Positions 17,045-25,817 of a stretch of 64,000 bases of DNA are shown one piece after another. The notes under the pieces are model-generated. The model saw nothing but the letters and a program-made list of their open reading frames with translations, searched no databases and was not told the origin of the DNA. The stretch spans positions 2,728,001 to 2,792,000 of the forward strand of contig OZ241354.1 of NCBI GenBank assembly GCA_965199945.1, read 5' to 3'. Source of the stretch: VXYL01 sp965199945 (GTDB taxonomy: Bacteria; Pseudomonadota; Gammaproteobacteria; Pseudomonadales; Azotimanducaceae). Position 1 is the stretch's first letter, and every line of letters starts with the position of its first letter. A program made the position numbers and the translations under genes.

Positions 17045-18136
17045 GTGCCACCGCCTCCGCCGAGCTTCAGCGAACGCCTGCTCGCGTGGTGGGATGCGCA
17101 TGGGCGCAAGGACTTGCCGTGGCAGCAGGAGCGCACGCCCTATCGCGTCTGGGTGGCGGAGGTGATGCTGCAGCAGACCCAGGCGGAGGTGGTCGTTCCC
17201 TACTTCGGGCGCTTCGTGGAGCGCTTTCCAAGCATCCGCGCACTGGCGGCAGCCGATCTCGACGAAGTGCTGCATCTGTGGAGCGGCCTCGGCTACTACG
17301 CCCGCGCCCGCAACCTGCACCGCGCCGCGGGCGTCGTCGCGCGGGAACACGGTGGCGTGTTCCCGCGGTCGCTCGAAGAAATCGCGGCCCTGCCGGGCAT
17401 CGGCCGATCCACCGCCGCGGCCATCGCCGCGCAAGCCTTCGGCGAACGGGCGGCGATCCTGGACGGCAACGCCAAGCGTGTCCATGCGCGGCATTGGCGC
17501 GTGGACGGCCCGGCGGGATCGAAGGCGACCGTCGATGCGCTGTGGGAACGCGCCGAGACCTGCACGCCGCACCGGCGCGCGGCGGACTACACCCAGGCCA
17601 TCATGGACTTGGGCGCCCTGGTGTGCGTGCGGCGCGGCCCGCGTTGCGGCGAGTGTCCGCTGCACGACACCTGCGCTGGCCGAGCCGTCGGCGATGCGGA
17701 GCGCTTTCCAATGCCGGCGGTGCGCCGGCCGCGACGCCTCGAACGGCGGCGCTTCTTCGTTCTCGCGGATGCGAACGGCGCCTGCTACGTGGAACGTCGA
17801 CCCGCGGACGGCATTTGGGGCGGGCTGTGGTCGCCGCCGGAACGCCCGGCGTCCACATCCGCCAGCGCGTTTCTGGCGAGCGTCGGCTGCGATGCCGGAC
17901 TGGTGCGCTGCAAGAGCATCGCGCCGTCGTTCAAGCACGCCTTCACGCACTTCGACTTGGACGTGCGGCCCGTGTACGTTTGGCTGAAGCGGCGGCCGAG
18001 ATGCCTCGGCAGCAACGATGGCGCGTGGATAGAGGCCGGCCAGCATCGCCTTGGCCTCTCCGCGGTTGCCGCCAAACTGGTGGCCGCGGCGACAGCGGCC
18101 ACGGCTTTCCAACTGGAGCAGAGCGATGGGGCGTAG
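17045..18136 (+). CDS. mutY: A/G-specific adenine glycosylase MutY
   Basis: Removes adenine mispaired with 8-oxoguanine. The HhH-GPD glycosylase domain shows VAEVMLQQTQ with the catalytic glutamate, LPGIGRSTAAAI (helix-hairpin-helix) and ILDGNAKRV with the catalytic aspartate. The 4Fe-4S cluster ligands are intact in CVRRGPRCGECPLHDTC (spacing 6-2-5). A C-terminal NUDIX-like 8-oxoG recognition domain follows. 363 residues. GTG start. The end overlaps yggX by 11 bases; the mutY-yggX pair is typical of Gammaproteobacteria. Confidence 0.95.
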   Translation: MPPPPPSFSERLLAWWDAHGRKDLPWQQERTPYRVWVAEVMLQQTQAEVVVPYFGRFVERFPSIRALAAADLDEVLHLWSGLGYYARARNLHRAAGVVAREHGGVFPRSLEEIAALPGIGRSTAAAIAAQAFGERAAILDGNAKRVHARHWRVDGPAGSKATVDALWERAETCTPHRRAADYTQAIMDLGALVCVRRGPRCGECPLHDTCAGRAVGDAERFPMPAVRRPRRLERRRFFVLADANGACYVERRPADGIWGGLWSPPERPASTSASAFLASVGCDAGLVRCKSIAPSFKHAFTHFDLDVRPVYVWLKRRPRCLGSNDGAWIEAGQHRLGLSAVAAKLVAAATAATAFQLEQSDGA

Positions 18137-18401
18137 CGTCTTTTGCAGAAAGTACCAGCGGCAGCTGCCCGGCCTCGATGCGCCACCGCTGCCGGGCGCG
18201 GTCGGCCAGGACGTCTTCGACAACGTCTCCGCCAAGGCCTGGCGCGAGTGGCAGCACTTGCAGACCATGCTCATCAACGAACACCGCCTCTCCATGGTCG
18301 ATCGCAGCGCCCGCGAGTACCTAAGCGACCAGATGCGCCGCTTTCTCGCCAACGAAGACTACGAAAAGCCCGCCGGCTACGTGCCGGAGGGAGAGCCGTA
18401 G
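18126..18401 (+). CDS. yggX: Fe(2+)-trafficking protein YggX
   Basis: Small cytoplasmic protein linked to iron handling and protection of Fe-S clusters from oxidation. The 91-residue product begins VFCRKYQRQLPGLD, with the conserved single cysteine near residue 7, and has the family region WREWQHLQTMLINEHRL. The ATG at 18126 is inside the end of mutY, which fits the conserved overlap of the two genes. Its partner MutY carries an Fe-S cluster, consistent with the grouping. Confidence 0.95.
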   Translation: MGRSVFCRKYQRQLPGLDAPPLPGAVGQDVFDNVSAKAWREWQHLQTMLINEHRLSMVDRSAREYLSDQMRRFLANEDYEKPAGYVPEGEP

Positions 18402-18529
18402 CGCTGGCGAAAAATCGGCGATCGGCGTCGCTGGCCGTACAGTAGCCCGGTCGGGAGTGCCTTTCTCGCGCGCTTGCCCTAGAGTCCGCTGGCGCCTTGC
18501 TCCACGAGGTCGCCGCGCATGGAGAAGAG

Positions 18530-19216
18530 ATGCCGCTGACGCTGGTGATCGCCAACAAGAACTACTCGTCGTGGTCGCTGCGGGCGTGGCTGGTGATGCG
18601 CGAGTTGGGGATTCCGTTCGCGGAGCGGCTGCTCAAGTTCGATTCCGATGGCTGGGAGCGCGACATCCGCGCGTTGTCGCCGACGCGCCTGGTGCCGGTG
18701 TTGTGGGAGGGGGCGCCGGGGTCGGGGTTCGCCACCTTCGACAGCAGCGCGATCTTCGAGCGGCTGCATGAACTGCATCCCGAGGCGGGCGTGTGGCCTG
18801 CCGATCCGCTGGCGCGGGCGAGGGCGCGGTCTCTGGTGGCCGAGTTCCACGCTGGCTACGGCGAACTGCGCCGAATGATGCCGATGAACATCCGCAGCCG
18901 CTATCCCGGCAAGGGCATGAATGCGACGGTGGCCGAGCAGATCGCGTGCCTGTGCGAGCGCTGGCAGGCCACCCGCGCGGAGTTTGGCGGCGACGGCCCG
19001 TTCCTGTTCGGGGCCTTCTGCGCGGCGGACGCGAGCTACGCGCCGGTGGCGTCGCGGTTCGTCACCTACGGCGTGGTGCTCGACGGCGCCGCAAAGGAGT
19101 ACCAACATGCGCTGCTCGGCGCCCAGGGGATGTGCGCCTGGGTGGACGCGGCGCTGCGGGAGCCGGAGTTCGTGGCGATGGACGAACCCTATGCGCAACG
19201 GCCCGGAAGCGGCTAG
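18530..19216 (+). CDS. Glutathione S-transferase family protein
   Basis: The N-terminal thioredoxin-like half is recognisable from LVIANKNYSSWSLRAWLVM, where a serine at the catalytic position is typical of bacterial GSTs, and by the cis-proline stretch TRLVPVLW followed by DSSAIFERL. The C-terminal helical half has the FLFGAFCAADASYAPV signature. 228 residues. ATG with GGAGAAG upstream. Substrate unknown; it stands between yggX and a sulfatase, and I see no firm operon link to either. Confidence 0.85.
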   Translation: MPLTLVIANKNYSSWSLRAWLVMRELGIPFAERLLKFDSDGWERDIRALSPTRLVPVLWEGAPGSGFATFDSSAIFERLHELHPEAGVWPADPLARARARSLVAEFHAGYGELRRMMPMNIRSRYPGKGMNATVAEQIACLCERWQATRAEFGGDGPFLFGAFCAADASYAPVASRFVTYGVVLDGAAKEYQHALLGAQGMCAWVDAALREPEFVAMDEPYAQRPGSG

Positions 19217-19236
19217 CGTCATGTGTGCGCCATTCG

Positions 19237-20769
19237 GTGACTGAGTTGGCTGAGCGCCCGCACATCGTGATCTTCAATCCCGACCAGTGGCGTGGCGACG
19301 CGCTTGGCCACCTCGGCCATCCGGCGGTGCAGACGCCGACTCTGGATCGCCTGGCGGCGGAGGATGCGGTGTCGTTCCGCCACGCCTTCGCGCAGGCGAC
19401 GGTCTGCACGCCGAGCCGCTGTTCCTTCATGACGGGCTGGTATCCGCACGTGCGCGGCCATCGCACCATGCACCACATGCTGAATCCCGACCTTGGCGAG
19501 ACGAATCTGCTCAAGGTGCTGCGCGAGGCCGGCTACTTCGTCTGGTGGGGCGGCAAGAACGATCTGGTGCCGGGGCAGCTTGGCTTCGAGGCGCACTGCG
19601 ATGTGCATTTCCGCCCGACCGCGGAAGACTACTCGCGCTGGGGCGCAACGCGCCGAGAAGGCAGCCACGGCGGCGATCTGGCTTGGCGCGGCGCCGCGGA
19701 CGGCGACAACTACTACAGCTTCTTCAAGGGATTGCTGCCGACACCGCCGGGCGAGGCGTGGTTCGACGGCGACTGGGCCATGGTGCGGGGCGCCATCGAC
19801 TTTCTGCGCGGATTCTCGGGCGAGCAGCCGCTGTGCCTGTTTCTGCCGCTTGGCTATCCGCACCCGCCGTACTGCGTCGAGGAGCCGTGGTTCTCGCGCA
19901 CCGAGCGCGCCGCCGTGCCGCCGCGCCCGCTCTACGAAACCTGGGAGGACAAGCCGGCGCTGCTCGCTGGCATTCGCGACGGCCAGGGCCTGGTCGGCTG
20001 GTCGGAGGCACGTTGGCGCGAGTTGCGGGCGACCTACTACGGCATGTGCTCGCGGGTGGATCACCAACTCGGCCTCTTGTGCGATGCGCTGCGCGAGACC
20101 GGCCGCTACGACGACGCGGCGCTGTTCGTGTTCTCCGACCACGGCGATTTCACCGGCGACTACGGCCTGGTGGAGAAGACGCAGAACACGTTCCAGGACT
20201 GTCTGAGCAGAGTGCCGTTCGTCGTCAAGCCGCCGGCTCGATTCGGTGCGGCGCCCGGCGTGCGCGATCAGCTGGTGGAGCTGGTGGACTTTCCGGCAAC
20301 GGTCTATGACTTGGCCGGCGTGGACTGCGGCTACTGGCACTTCGGGCGCTCTCTGGTGCCGCTGCTGCGCGACGCGAACGCCACCCATCGCGACGCCGTC
20401 TTCTGCGAAGGCGGGCGCCTGCGCGACGAATCTCAGGCGAGCGAGCGCGAGAGCCTTGCCGCTGGTGGCGAGCACGGCTTGTACGCGCCGCGCATCAAGC
20501 TCCAAGTGTCGGAGGCCGACGCCGACGAGCCGCTCGCGCACTCGAAGGCCGCCATGTGTCGCACCGACCGCTTCAAGTACGTGCGGCGCGCCTTCGAGAC
20601 GGACGAGTTCTACGATCTGGCGGAGGACCCGGGCGAGACCCGCAACCTGATCGACGAACCGGCGTTCGCCGACGAAGTGATGCGATTGAAGGAGCGGATG
20701 CTGCGTTGGTACATGGAGACCTGCGACGCGGTACCGCTGGCGACCGACCAGCGCAACTTCGCGCGCTGA
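19237..20769 (+). CDS. Type I (formylglycine) sulfatase
   Basis: Hydrolyses sulfate esters. The consensus CTPSR (cysteine near residue 57) is the site converted to formylglycine; no maturase (sulfatase-modifying factor or anSME) is visible in this window. Metal-site segments are VIFNPDQWRGD near the N-terminus and FVFSDHGDFTGDYG in the middle. No clear signal peptide, so probably cytoplasmic. About 510 residues. The start is uncertain: GTG at 19237 or 19225, neither with a good ribosome site. A sulfotransferase follows 20 bases downstream. Confidence 0.88.
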   Translation: MTELAERPHIVIFNPDQWRGDALGHLGHPAVQTPTLDRLAAEDAVSFRHAFAQATVCTPSRCSFMTGWYPHVRGHRTMHHMLNPDLGETNLLKVLREAGYFVWWGGKNDLVPGQLGFEAHCDVHFRPTAEDYSRWGATRREGSHGGDLAWRGAADGDNYYSFFKGLLPTPPGEAWFDGDWAMVRGAIDFLRGFSGEQPLCLFLPLGYPHPPYCVEEPWFSRTERAAVPPRPLYETWEDKPALLAGIRDGQGLVGWSEARWRELRATYYGMCSRVDHQLGLLCDALRETGRYDDAALFVFSDHGDFTGDYGLVEKTQNTFQDCLSRVPFVVKPPARFGAAPGVRDQLVELVDFPATVYDLAGVDCGYWHFGRSLVPLLRDANATHRDAVFCEGGRLRDESQASERESLAAGGEHGLYAPRIKLQVSEADADEPLAHSKAAMCRTDRFKYVRRAFETDEFYDLAEDPGETRNLIDEPAFADEVMRLKERMLRWYMETCDAVPLATDQRNFAR

Positions 20770-20789
20770 CGGCACGCGGCAGATTTGCC

Positions 20790-21419
20790 TTGATCGTCTC
20801 GCACCGCCACCGCTTCATCTTCTTCGCCGTGCCGCGCACGGGCACGCACGCGGTCCGCGAGGCGTTGACGCCGTTCCTCGGCCCCGAAGACTGGCAGCAG
20901 GAAGCGCTTCGGCAGCGCGTGTTCAGCCCGCTGCCGGCGCTGGCGCGCATCGGCCACGGCCACGTGCGATTGCGCGATGCGCAGATGCATCTGCCCGAGG
21001 ACGTTTGGCGCGGCTACTTCAAGTTCGCCGTGGTGCGGCATCCGTTCGACCGCTTCGTTTCCGCCTGCGCGATGTTGAACGCCCGCAATCCGCGCTACCG
21101 CGGCGCCGAGACCGCGTTCATGAAGAAGGCGCTCGGCGTGGCGCGGTTCCGCGGGCGCGTGCTGATCCGGCCCCAGTCCGAACTGCTCCTGGACGACGCG
21201 GGCCGCCTCGGCATGGATTTCGTCGGACGCTACGAGGACTTGGCCGGCGCCTGGCGCGAAATCTGCCAGCGCATCGGCATCGCCGAGGCGCCCTTGGCGC
21301 GCCGCAATGCGACCGAACACCCGTCGTTCGCGCGCCTTTGCGACTCCGCGCTGCGGGCGGAGCTGGCGCGCTTCTACCGCAGCGATTTCCAGCTTTTCGG
21401 CTACTCGTCGTGCGTTTGA
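20790..21419 (+). CDS. Sulfotransferase family protein
   Basis: Probably transfers sulfate from PAPS. The 5'-phosphosulfate loop is FFAVPRTGTHAVREAL near the N-terminus, and the 3'-phosphate-binding stretch is VVRHPFDRFVSAC near residue 75, both as in the Sulfotransfer_2 family. About 209 residues, cytoplasmic, no membrane anchor, so soluble unlike Golgi-type relatives. The TTG at 20790 is an inferred start; no ATG exists in the right place. Its end overlaps the start of the next gene, indicating coupled translation with a beta-hydroxylase. Confidence 0.75.
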   Translation: MIVSHRHRFIFFAVPRTGTHAVREALTPFLGPEDWQQEALRQRVFSPLPALARIGHGHVRLRDAQMHLPEDVWRGYFKFAVVRHPFDRFVSACAMLNARNPRYRGAETAFMKKALGVARFRGRVLIRPQSELLLDDAGRLGMDFVGRYEDLAGAWREICQRIGIAEAPLARRNATEHPSFARLCDSALRAELARFYRSDFQLFGYSSCV

Positions 21420-22357
21420 GCAAGCCCTTCATCCGCCTGCCGTTCCGCTTCGACGCGGCGCGGCTGGCCGCGGAAAGCCGCGCGTTGCCGAGCGAATGCT
21501 GGATGCCGCATCCGAGCGGCATGGTCGGCAACTCGGCAGTGGCGCTGATTTCCAGCGGCGGTGGAGACAACGATTCCTTCGACGGCGAGAAGAAGCCGAC
21601 GCCGCACTTGGCCAAGTGCCCCTACGTGCGCCAGACGATGGCGAGCTTCGGCGAAGTGTTGTCGCGGTCGCGCTTGATGAAGCTGGATGCGGGCTGCGAA
21701 GTGGGCCTGCATGTGGACTTCAACTACCACTGGTTCAGCCGCGTGCGCATTCACATTCCGGTGGCGACGAATCCGGCGGTGTCCTTCCACTGCGGTGCCG
21801 AGACATTGCACATGGCCGCCGGCGAATGTTGGCTGTTCGATTCCTGGCGCCGCCACAAGGTGGTGAACGCAAGCGCCGAAGAGCGCATCCACCTGGTGAT
21901 CGACACCAGCGGCTCGGCGCGCTTCTGGGCGATGGTGCGGGAGGCGGAGCAGGCTGGCGCCAAGGCAACGGCGGAAGCCGAGCGGCTCGTGCCGTTCGCG
22001 GCGGATTCCCAAGTGCCGCTGCGTTTGGAGCGCTACAGCGCGTCGCCGGTGATGGCGCCTGGCGAGTGCAGCGCCCTCGTCGAGGATCTGATCGCGGACT
22101 TCCTGGCCAATCCGGCGAACGATGCGCGGTTGGCGAGCGCCTACGCCGCCTTGCTGCGCGGCTTCGCCCAGGACTGGCGGCAGCTCTGGCAGCTTCACGG
22201 CGCCGAGGAGGAAGGGCTCGCCCACTATCGGCGGCTGATCGCGGCGACCCGCGCCCGGCTGCACCCGGACCGACGCGCGCTCACCACCGCCAGCAACGGC
22301 ATCGGCGTCAACGCGGTTTTCGCCCAGCGCGTGCTGAACGCGGCGCTCATGGCGTAG
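21410..22357 (+). CDS. Aspartyl/asparaginyl beta-hydroxylase family oxygenase
   Basis: Fe(II)/2-oxoglutarate oxygenase. The metal site is suggested by GLHVDFNYHWF (H-x-D) and WLFDSWRRHKVVN (second histidine), and a basic residue for 2-oxoglutarate by the stretch RIHLVIDTS. 315 residues; the C-terminal ~100 residues are helical and not part of the catalytic fold. Starts at GTG 21410 (or TTG 21416) inside the end of the sulfotransferase gene, so the two enzymes probably act together. The substrate, peptide or small molecule, cannot be read from the sequence. Confidence 0.8.
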   Translation: MRLSKPFIRLPFRFDAARLAAESRALPSECWMPHPSGMVGNSAVALISSGGGDNDSFDGEKKPTPHLAKCPYVRQTMASFGEVLSRSRLMKLDAGCEVGLHVDFNYHWFSRVRIHIPVATNPAVSFHCGAETLHMAAGECWLFDSWRRHKVVNASAEERIHLVIDTSGSARFWAMVREAEQAGAKATAEAERLVPFAADSQVPLRLERYSASPVMAPGECSALVEDLIADFLANPANDARLASAYAALLRGFAQDWRQLWQLHGAEEEGLAHYRRLIAATRARLHPDRRALTTASNGIGVNAVFAQRVLNAALMA

Positions 22358-22501
22358 GCGATTGATCGTCCGTTCGCGGGCTCTTGAGCTGCGCGAGTAG
22401 AGCGCAAACAACCCCGTCGCCGACGGTTCCACGGGTTCTCGTCGTGCGCCGCTGCGCCTGTGCCGTGCGATAATGCGCCGCGATCCAGTCAAAGGAGTTG
22501 G

Positions 22502-23137
22502 ATGTCGATGCCGGCGCTCGAGCGCATGCCCGAGGAGCACATCTACCAAGCCTACGGCATCTATCTGCTCACCTCGCAGCACCGCCTGATCCGGCGCTTG
22601 AAGCGCGCCTACGAGCCGTCCGCCTACGGCAACAAGACGTGGCGGGCGAGCTTTCTGCTGATGGACTACCTGCTGCACAATCCGCCCCGGCGCGGCGCGC
22701 GGGGCATGGAGCTGGGCTGCGGCTGGGGCACCGGCGCGGTGTTCTGCGCGCGCCGCTTCAAGGCCAAGATGACGTGTCTCGACTTGGACAAGAACGTCTT
22801 TCCCTTCCTGGAAGTCATCGCCGCGCTGAACGACGTCTCCGTCGTGGCCTTGGAGGGCAACTTCAAGAGCTTGAGCGCCGAGCGGCTGGGGCAGGAGTAC
22901 ATGCTCGTCGGCGCCGACATCTGCTTCTGGGACAGCCTGGTGAAGCCGCTCTTCGGCGTCGTCGAACGCGCCATGGAAGGCGGCGCCAAGCGGGTGGTGA
23001 TCGCCGATCCCGGGCGCCCGACGTTCTACGAGCTGGCGGACTTCTGCGCCAAGCGCGAATGGCGCACCTCGCTGCGCGAGTGGTACGCCGTGGAGCCCTC
23101 GCGCACCACTGGCGAGGTGCTTGAAGTCCGGCCTTGA
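22502..23137 (+). CDS. SAM-dependent methyltransferase-like protein
   Basis: A Rossmann-type SAM-binding motif I, GMELGCGWGTGAVFCA, starts near residue 75, followed by CLDLDKNVFPF as motif II. Motif IV would be ADICFWDSL. 211 residues. The ATG at 22502 is preceded by AAAGGAG six bases upstream. Similar in layout to the Nnt1/lysine-methyltransferase-like group, but substrate unknown. Convergent with the downstream lipoprotein genes. Confidence 0.7.
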   Translation: MSMPALERMPEEHIYQAYGIYLLTSQHRLIRRLKRAYEPSAYGNKTWRASFLLMDYLLHNPPRRGARGMELGCGWGTGAVFCARRFKAKMTCLDLDKNVFPFLEVIAALNDVSVVALEGNFKSLSAERLGQEYMLVGADICFWDSLVKPLFGVVERAMEGGAKRVVIADPGRPTFYELADFCAKREWRTSLREWYAVEPSRTTGEVLEVRP

Positions 23138-23180
23138 GTCGCGGCCCGCCTCGCGGCACCCGTTGCCAAGATGCGGGCGT

Positions 23181-23888
23181 CTACTCCGCGGCCTGGGTCG
23201 CCGCCAGCCAGTCCTGCACTTCGGCCTGGTCGCGGAACTGGAAGGAGAGCAGCGCCGCGGCGTCGCGCAGCGCCCAAATGGTCGCTTCGTTGAGGCCGGC
23301 TTCCTTCTGGTCGATGCTGCGGTAGTTGCGTTGGTTGGCCTTGCCGTAGCCGATGAGCGGCCACTCGGCGAGCGTCTTGCCGTCGGCGTCGTAGATGCGG
23401 ATGCGGTAGCGGATCCACACTTCGTAGAACTCGCCGCCGGTCTGATCCGGAATCGCGAACTGCACCTCTTCGATGCTCGGCGCAAGGATGCCGTCCACGC
23501 TGCCCGGCGCGATGCCGATGAACGCCAGCGGCGGCGGCTCTTGGGGCGCCTCTTCGCCCTCGGTGGGCGCTTCGCCGGCAGGCGTCGCCTCGACGTGGAC
23601 TTCGACCACCGAATCGAACATGGCGTCGAAGACCTGGGCGAACACCGGCGCCTGGGAAGCGCCGATGTCGATGCTGTAGGCGCCGTGGTCTTCAAGCTCC
23701 TCGCGGTGGATGTAGCTCTGCAGCGTGTCGTCGAAGTACACGCCCATCGTGACGTGCAGCGGCGCCACCAACGGCCGTGGCACGTCGATGTCCACCGTCA
23801 CCGTGGCGCCGCCCTTGCAGCCGACAAGGAGCAGCGCGGCGGAGAGCGCGGCAATGCGCCAACCAGACCGCACCGCGGCAGGCGACAT
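23181..23888 (-). CDS. Predicted lipoprotein of unknown function
   Basis: I do not recognise a family. The N-terminus (from the ATG at 23888) is a lipoprotein signal ending LLLVGC; the mature protein of about 210 residues contains VTVDIDVPRPLVAPLH, an acidic, proline-rich stretch, and a C-terminal part with WIRYRIRIYDADGKTLAEW. Many beta-strand-like segments suggest a compact periplasmic or outer-membrane-attached domain. It lies downstream of, and on the same strand as, a second unrelated-looking lipoprotein with a 96-base gap; both may function together. Confidence 0.65.
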   Translation of the reverse strand: MSPAAVRSGWRIAALSAALLLVGCKGGATVTVDIDVPRPLVAPLHVTMGVYFDDTLQSYIHREELEDHGAYSIDIGASQAPVFAQVFDAMFDSVVEVHVEATPAGEAPTEGEEAPQEPPPLAFIGIAPGSVDGILAPSIEEVQFAIPDQTGGEFYEVWIRYRIRIYDADGKTLAEWPLIGYGKANQRNYRSIDQKEAGLNEATIWALRDAAALLSFQFRDQAEVQDWLAATQAAE

Positions 23889-23984
23889 GCCCGCTGGGCC
23901 CGTCCGAAGGATCGGATTGGCGGAGCGCCCGTTCATTCGCCCGTCCGCGTTCACATGCCGCGGCCAAGCCTACCGCAACCACGG

Positions 23985-24698
23985 TCAGGCCGTTGGGCCG
24001 AGGAACCCCTTGATCTGTTCGGAAAGATTGACGCACGCCTTCTGCCGGACCCGGGCGATGAAGGGCACCGGCACGACCACCGCCGGCACGAAACTGGTGC
24101 CGGACGCCTCCGAGCTCAGCGTGCCGACGCTCATGCCCCGATGCACGTCCCACACCGACGCCTCGTAGTTGGCGCCGTTCTCCCAGGAGAGGAAGCCGAA
24201 GCAGGCGGGAATGCCGCCGGTGACCACCGTGCATTGCAGGCTGCCGCCTTCGTCCGAGCGCTGCGTGGTGCCTTCTATCCACACCAGGTAGCGCACGCCG
24301 ATCTCCTGAATGCGCTCGGCGATCAACGGCCGATTGATGACCTTGGCGAGGTCGTCCATGGTGATCGGCGCGGTGCGCGGCTCGAACCACGGGAAGGTGG
24401 CGTCGACAAACTCCTGCTCGCCAAGCACCGGCAGCGGATGCTCGCCGGAACTGACGCCATCGCTGACGCAGGAAACGAAATCGTCCTCGGTCTCGCCTTG
24501 GGTCTTGTGCTTGCGCGACAGGATGACGATGGAATGTTCGCCCAAGTCCGTCTGCGCCTGGCGCACCTCCTGCACCGTGGACTGCACGCCGCAACCGGCG
24601 AGGAAGGCAAGGAGCGCAAGGCCGGCGAGTGCGCCGAGAACACGCGCCGCAAGCCGGCACTGCCGCAGGGCGAACGGATCGAGAGCGCAGGTGTCCAC
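23985..24698 (-). CDS. Predicted lipoprotein of unknown function
   Basis: Signal peptide with lipobox LAFLAGC. GTG 24698 is chosen because GGAGG lies nine bases upstream; an ATG at 24743 would give a 51-residue leader without a ribosome site. The mature part includes GEHSIVILSRKHKTQGETED, four spaced cysteines (FVSCV, LQCTV, PACFG, KACVN) that could form disulfides, and a segment RYLVWIEG. About 237 residues. No family recognised; partner of the next lipoprotein gene. Confidence 0.6.
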   Translation of the reverse strand: MDTCALDPFALRQCRLAARVLGALAGLALLAFLAGCGVQSTVQEVRQAQTDLGEHSIVILSRKHKTQGETEDDFVSCVSDGVSSGEHPLPVLGEQEFVDATFPWFEPRTAPITMDDLAKVINRPLIAERIQEIGVRYLVWIEGTTQRSDEGGSLQCTVVTGGIPACFGFLSWENGANYEASVWDVHRGMSVGTLSSEASGTSFVPAVVVPVPFIARVRQKACVNLSEQIKGFLGPTA

Positions 24699-24941
24699 GG
24701 TCAGAACCCTCCAAGCCTCCACAGCATGTCTGCGGGGCGCCATGCCGCCGTCGGGATGCCGGCGTACGAATACTATGGCCGACTTTGACGCAGCCGCAAG
24801 CACGGCAACGCGCCGGAGTCGCTTTGGCATTCGGTCTGCCGCCAAACACGTTTGGGCGGGCGGCCCCCGAGTTGCGCGAGCGAGCTAGCTTGGCGTCGCG
24901 CTCGCTGTGGCAGAATCGCCTTTTGGGCTGGAGTTGGCGGC

Positions 24942-25817
24942 GTGCGCATCGAACCGGGCGAGGGGACATTGGGCGCGGTCGTTCGAGACGCGCGCTTGGC
25001 GGCGCTCGGCGAAGGCGAGTGGCGGCGGATCGAGGATGCGTTCCATCGCCATGCGGTGCTGGTCTTTCCCGAAGCGCATTTGAGCGAGGCGGAGCACATC
25101 GCCTTCAGCCGCCGTTTCGGGCCGCTCGAACGTACGCTTTCCCAGCGCACCGAGCGGCAGGAGATTTCGCTGCTCTCGAACGTAGGCAAAGACGGCGCCG
25201 TTGCCAAGCCGGACGACAAGCTCGGCCTGTTTCTGAAGGGCAACCGTTCCTGGCACACCGATTCGTCCTTCAAGAAGGTCGGCGCCAAGGCATCGCTGCT
25301 GCGCGCCGTGGAGGTGCCGGCGAACGGCGGCGATACCGAGTGGGCGGACATGCGGGCGGCGTGGGACGCGCTCGATGCGGCGACGCAGCGGCGCTTGGAA
25401 GGATTGACCGCCGTTCACTCCTATGCGTGGTCCCAAGGCCAGCAGGTCGGCGGCGCCACCATCCTCACATCGGCGGAGTGGGACGCGCTGCCGCCGGTGC
25501 AGCATCCGGTAGTGCGCACCCATCCGGCCACCGGGCGCAAGAACCTGTACGTTGGGCGTCATGCATCCCATGTTGTGGGCATGGAGGTGGAGCGGGGCAG
25601 GGCGCTGCTGCGCCAGTTGACGGACGACGCCTGCCAGCCGCCGCGCCTGTTCCGCCACCAGTGGCGGCGCGGCGATCTGGCGGTGTGGGACAACCGCTGC
25701 GTGCTGCATCGCGGGCATCCGTGGCCGTTCGCGGAGCGCCGCGTGATGAAGCGCACGACGGTCGCCGGCGAGGGCGACAACCCGTGGGCCATCGGCGGCG
25801 AGGCGGCAAGTGCTTAG
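24942..25817 (+). CDS. TauD/TfdA-type Fe(II)/2-oxoglutarate dioxygenase
   Basis: Metal ligands are visible: H105 and D107 in WHTDSSFKK and the distal H256 in CVLHRGHPWP, with a basic KRTTV stretch just after it for 2-oxoglutarate. 291 residues, as in TauD. GTG start with GGAG eight bases upstream. Family members hydroxylate taurine, alkylsulfates, 2,4-D and other small acids; the substrate here is unknown. The stop overlaps the start of a second, different dioxygenase, so the two are co-translated and may catalyse successive steps. Confidence 0.88.
   Translation: MRIEPGEGTLGAVVRDARLAALGEGEWRRIEDAFHRHAVLVFPEAHLSEAEHIAFSRRFGPLERTLSQRTERQEISLLSNVGKDGAVAKPDDKLGLFLKGNRSWHTDSSFKKVGAKASLLRAVEVPANGGDTEWADMRAAWDALDAATQRRLEGLTAVHSYAWSQGQQVGGATILTSAEWDALPPVQHPVVRTHPATGRKNLYVGRHASHVVGMEVERGRALLRQLTDDACQPPRLFRHQWRRGDLAVWDNRCVLHRGHPWPFAERRVMKRTTVAGEGDNPWAIGGEAASA

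Noticed and set aside
20425..20475. A stretch in the sulfatase gene resembling the rodZ repeat (GCGCGAGAGCCTTGCC)
   Set aside because: The match is short, lacks the hairpin, and can arise by chance in this composition.
22414..22426. 13-base palindrome between the hydroxylase and methyltransferase genes
   Set aside because: Six-base GC-rich arms are common by chance here and no T-run or other context supports a function.
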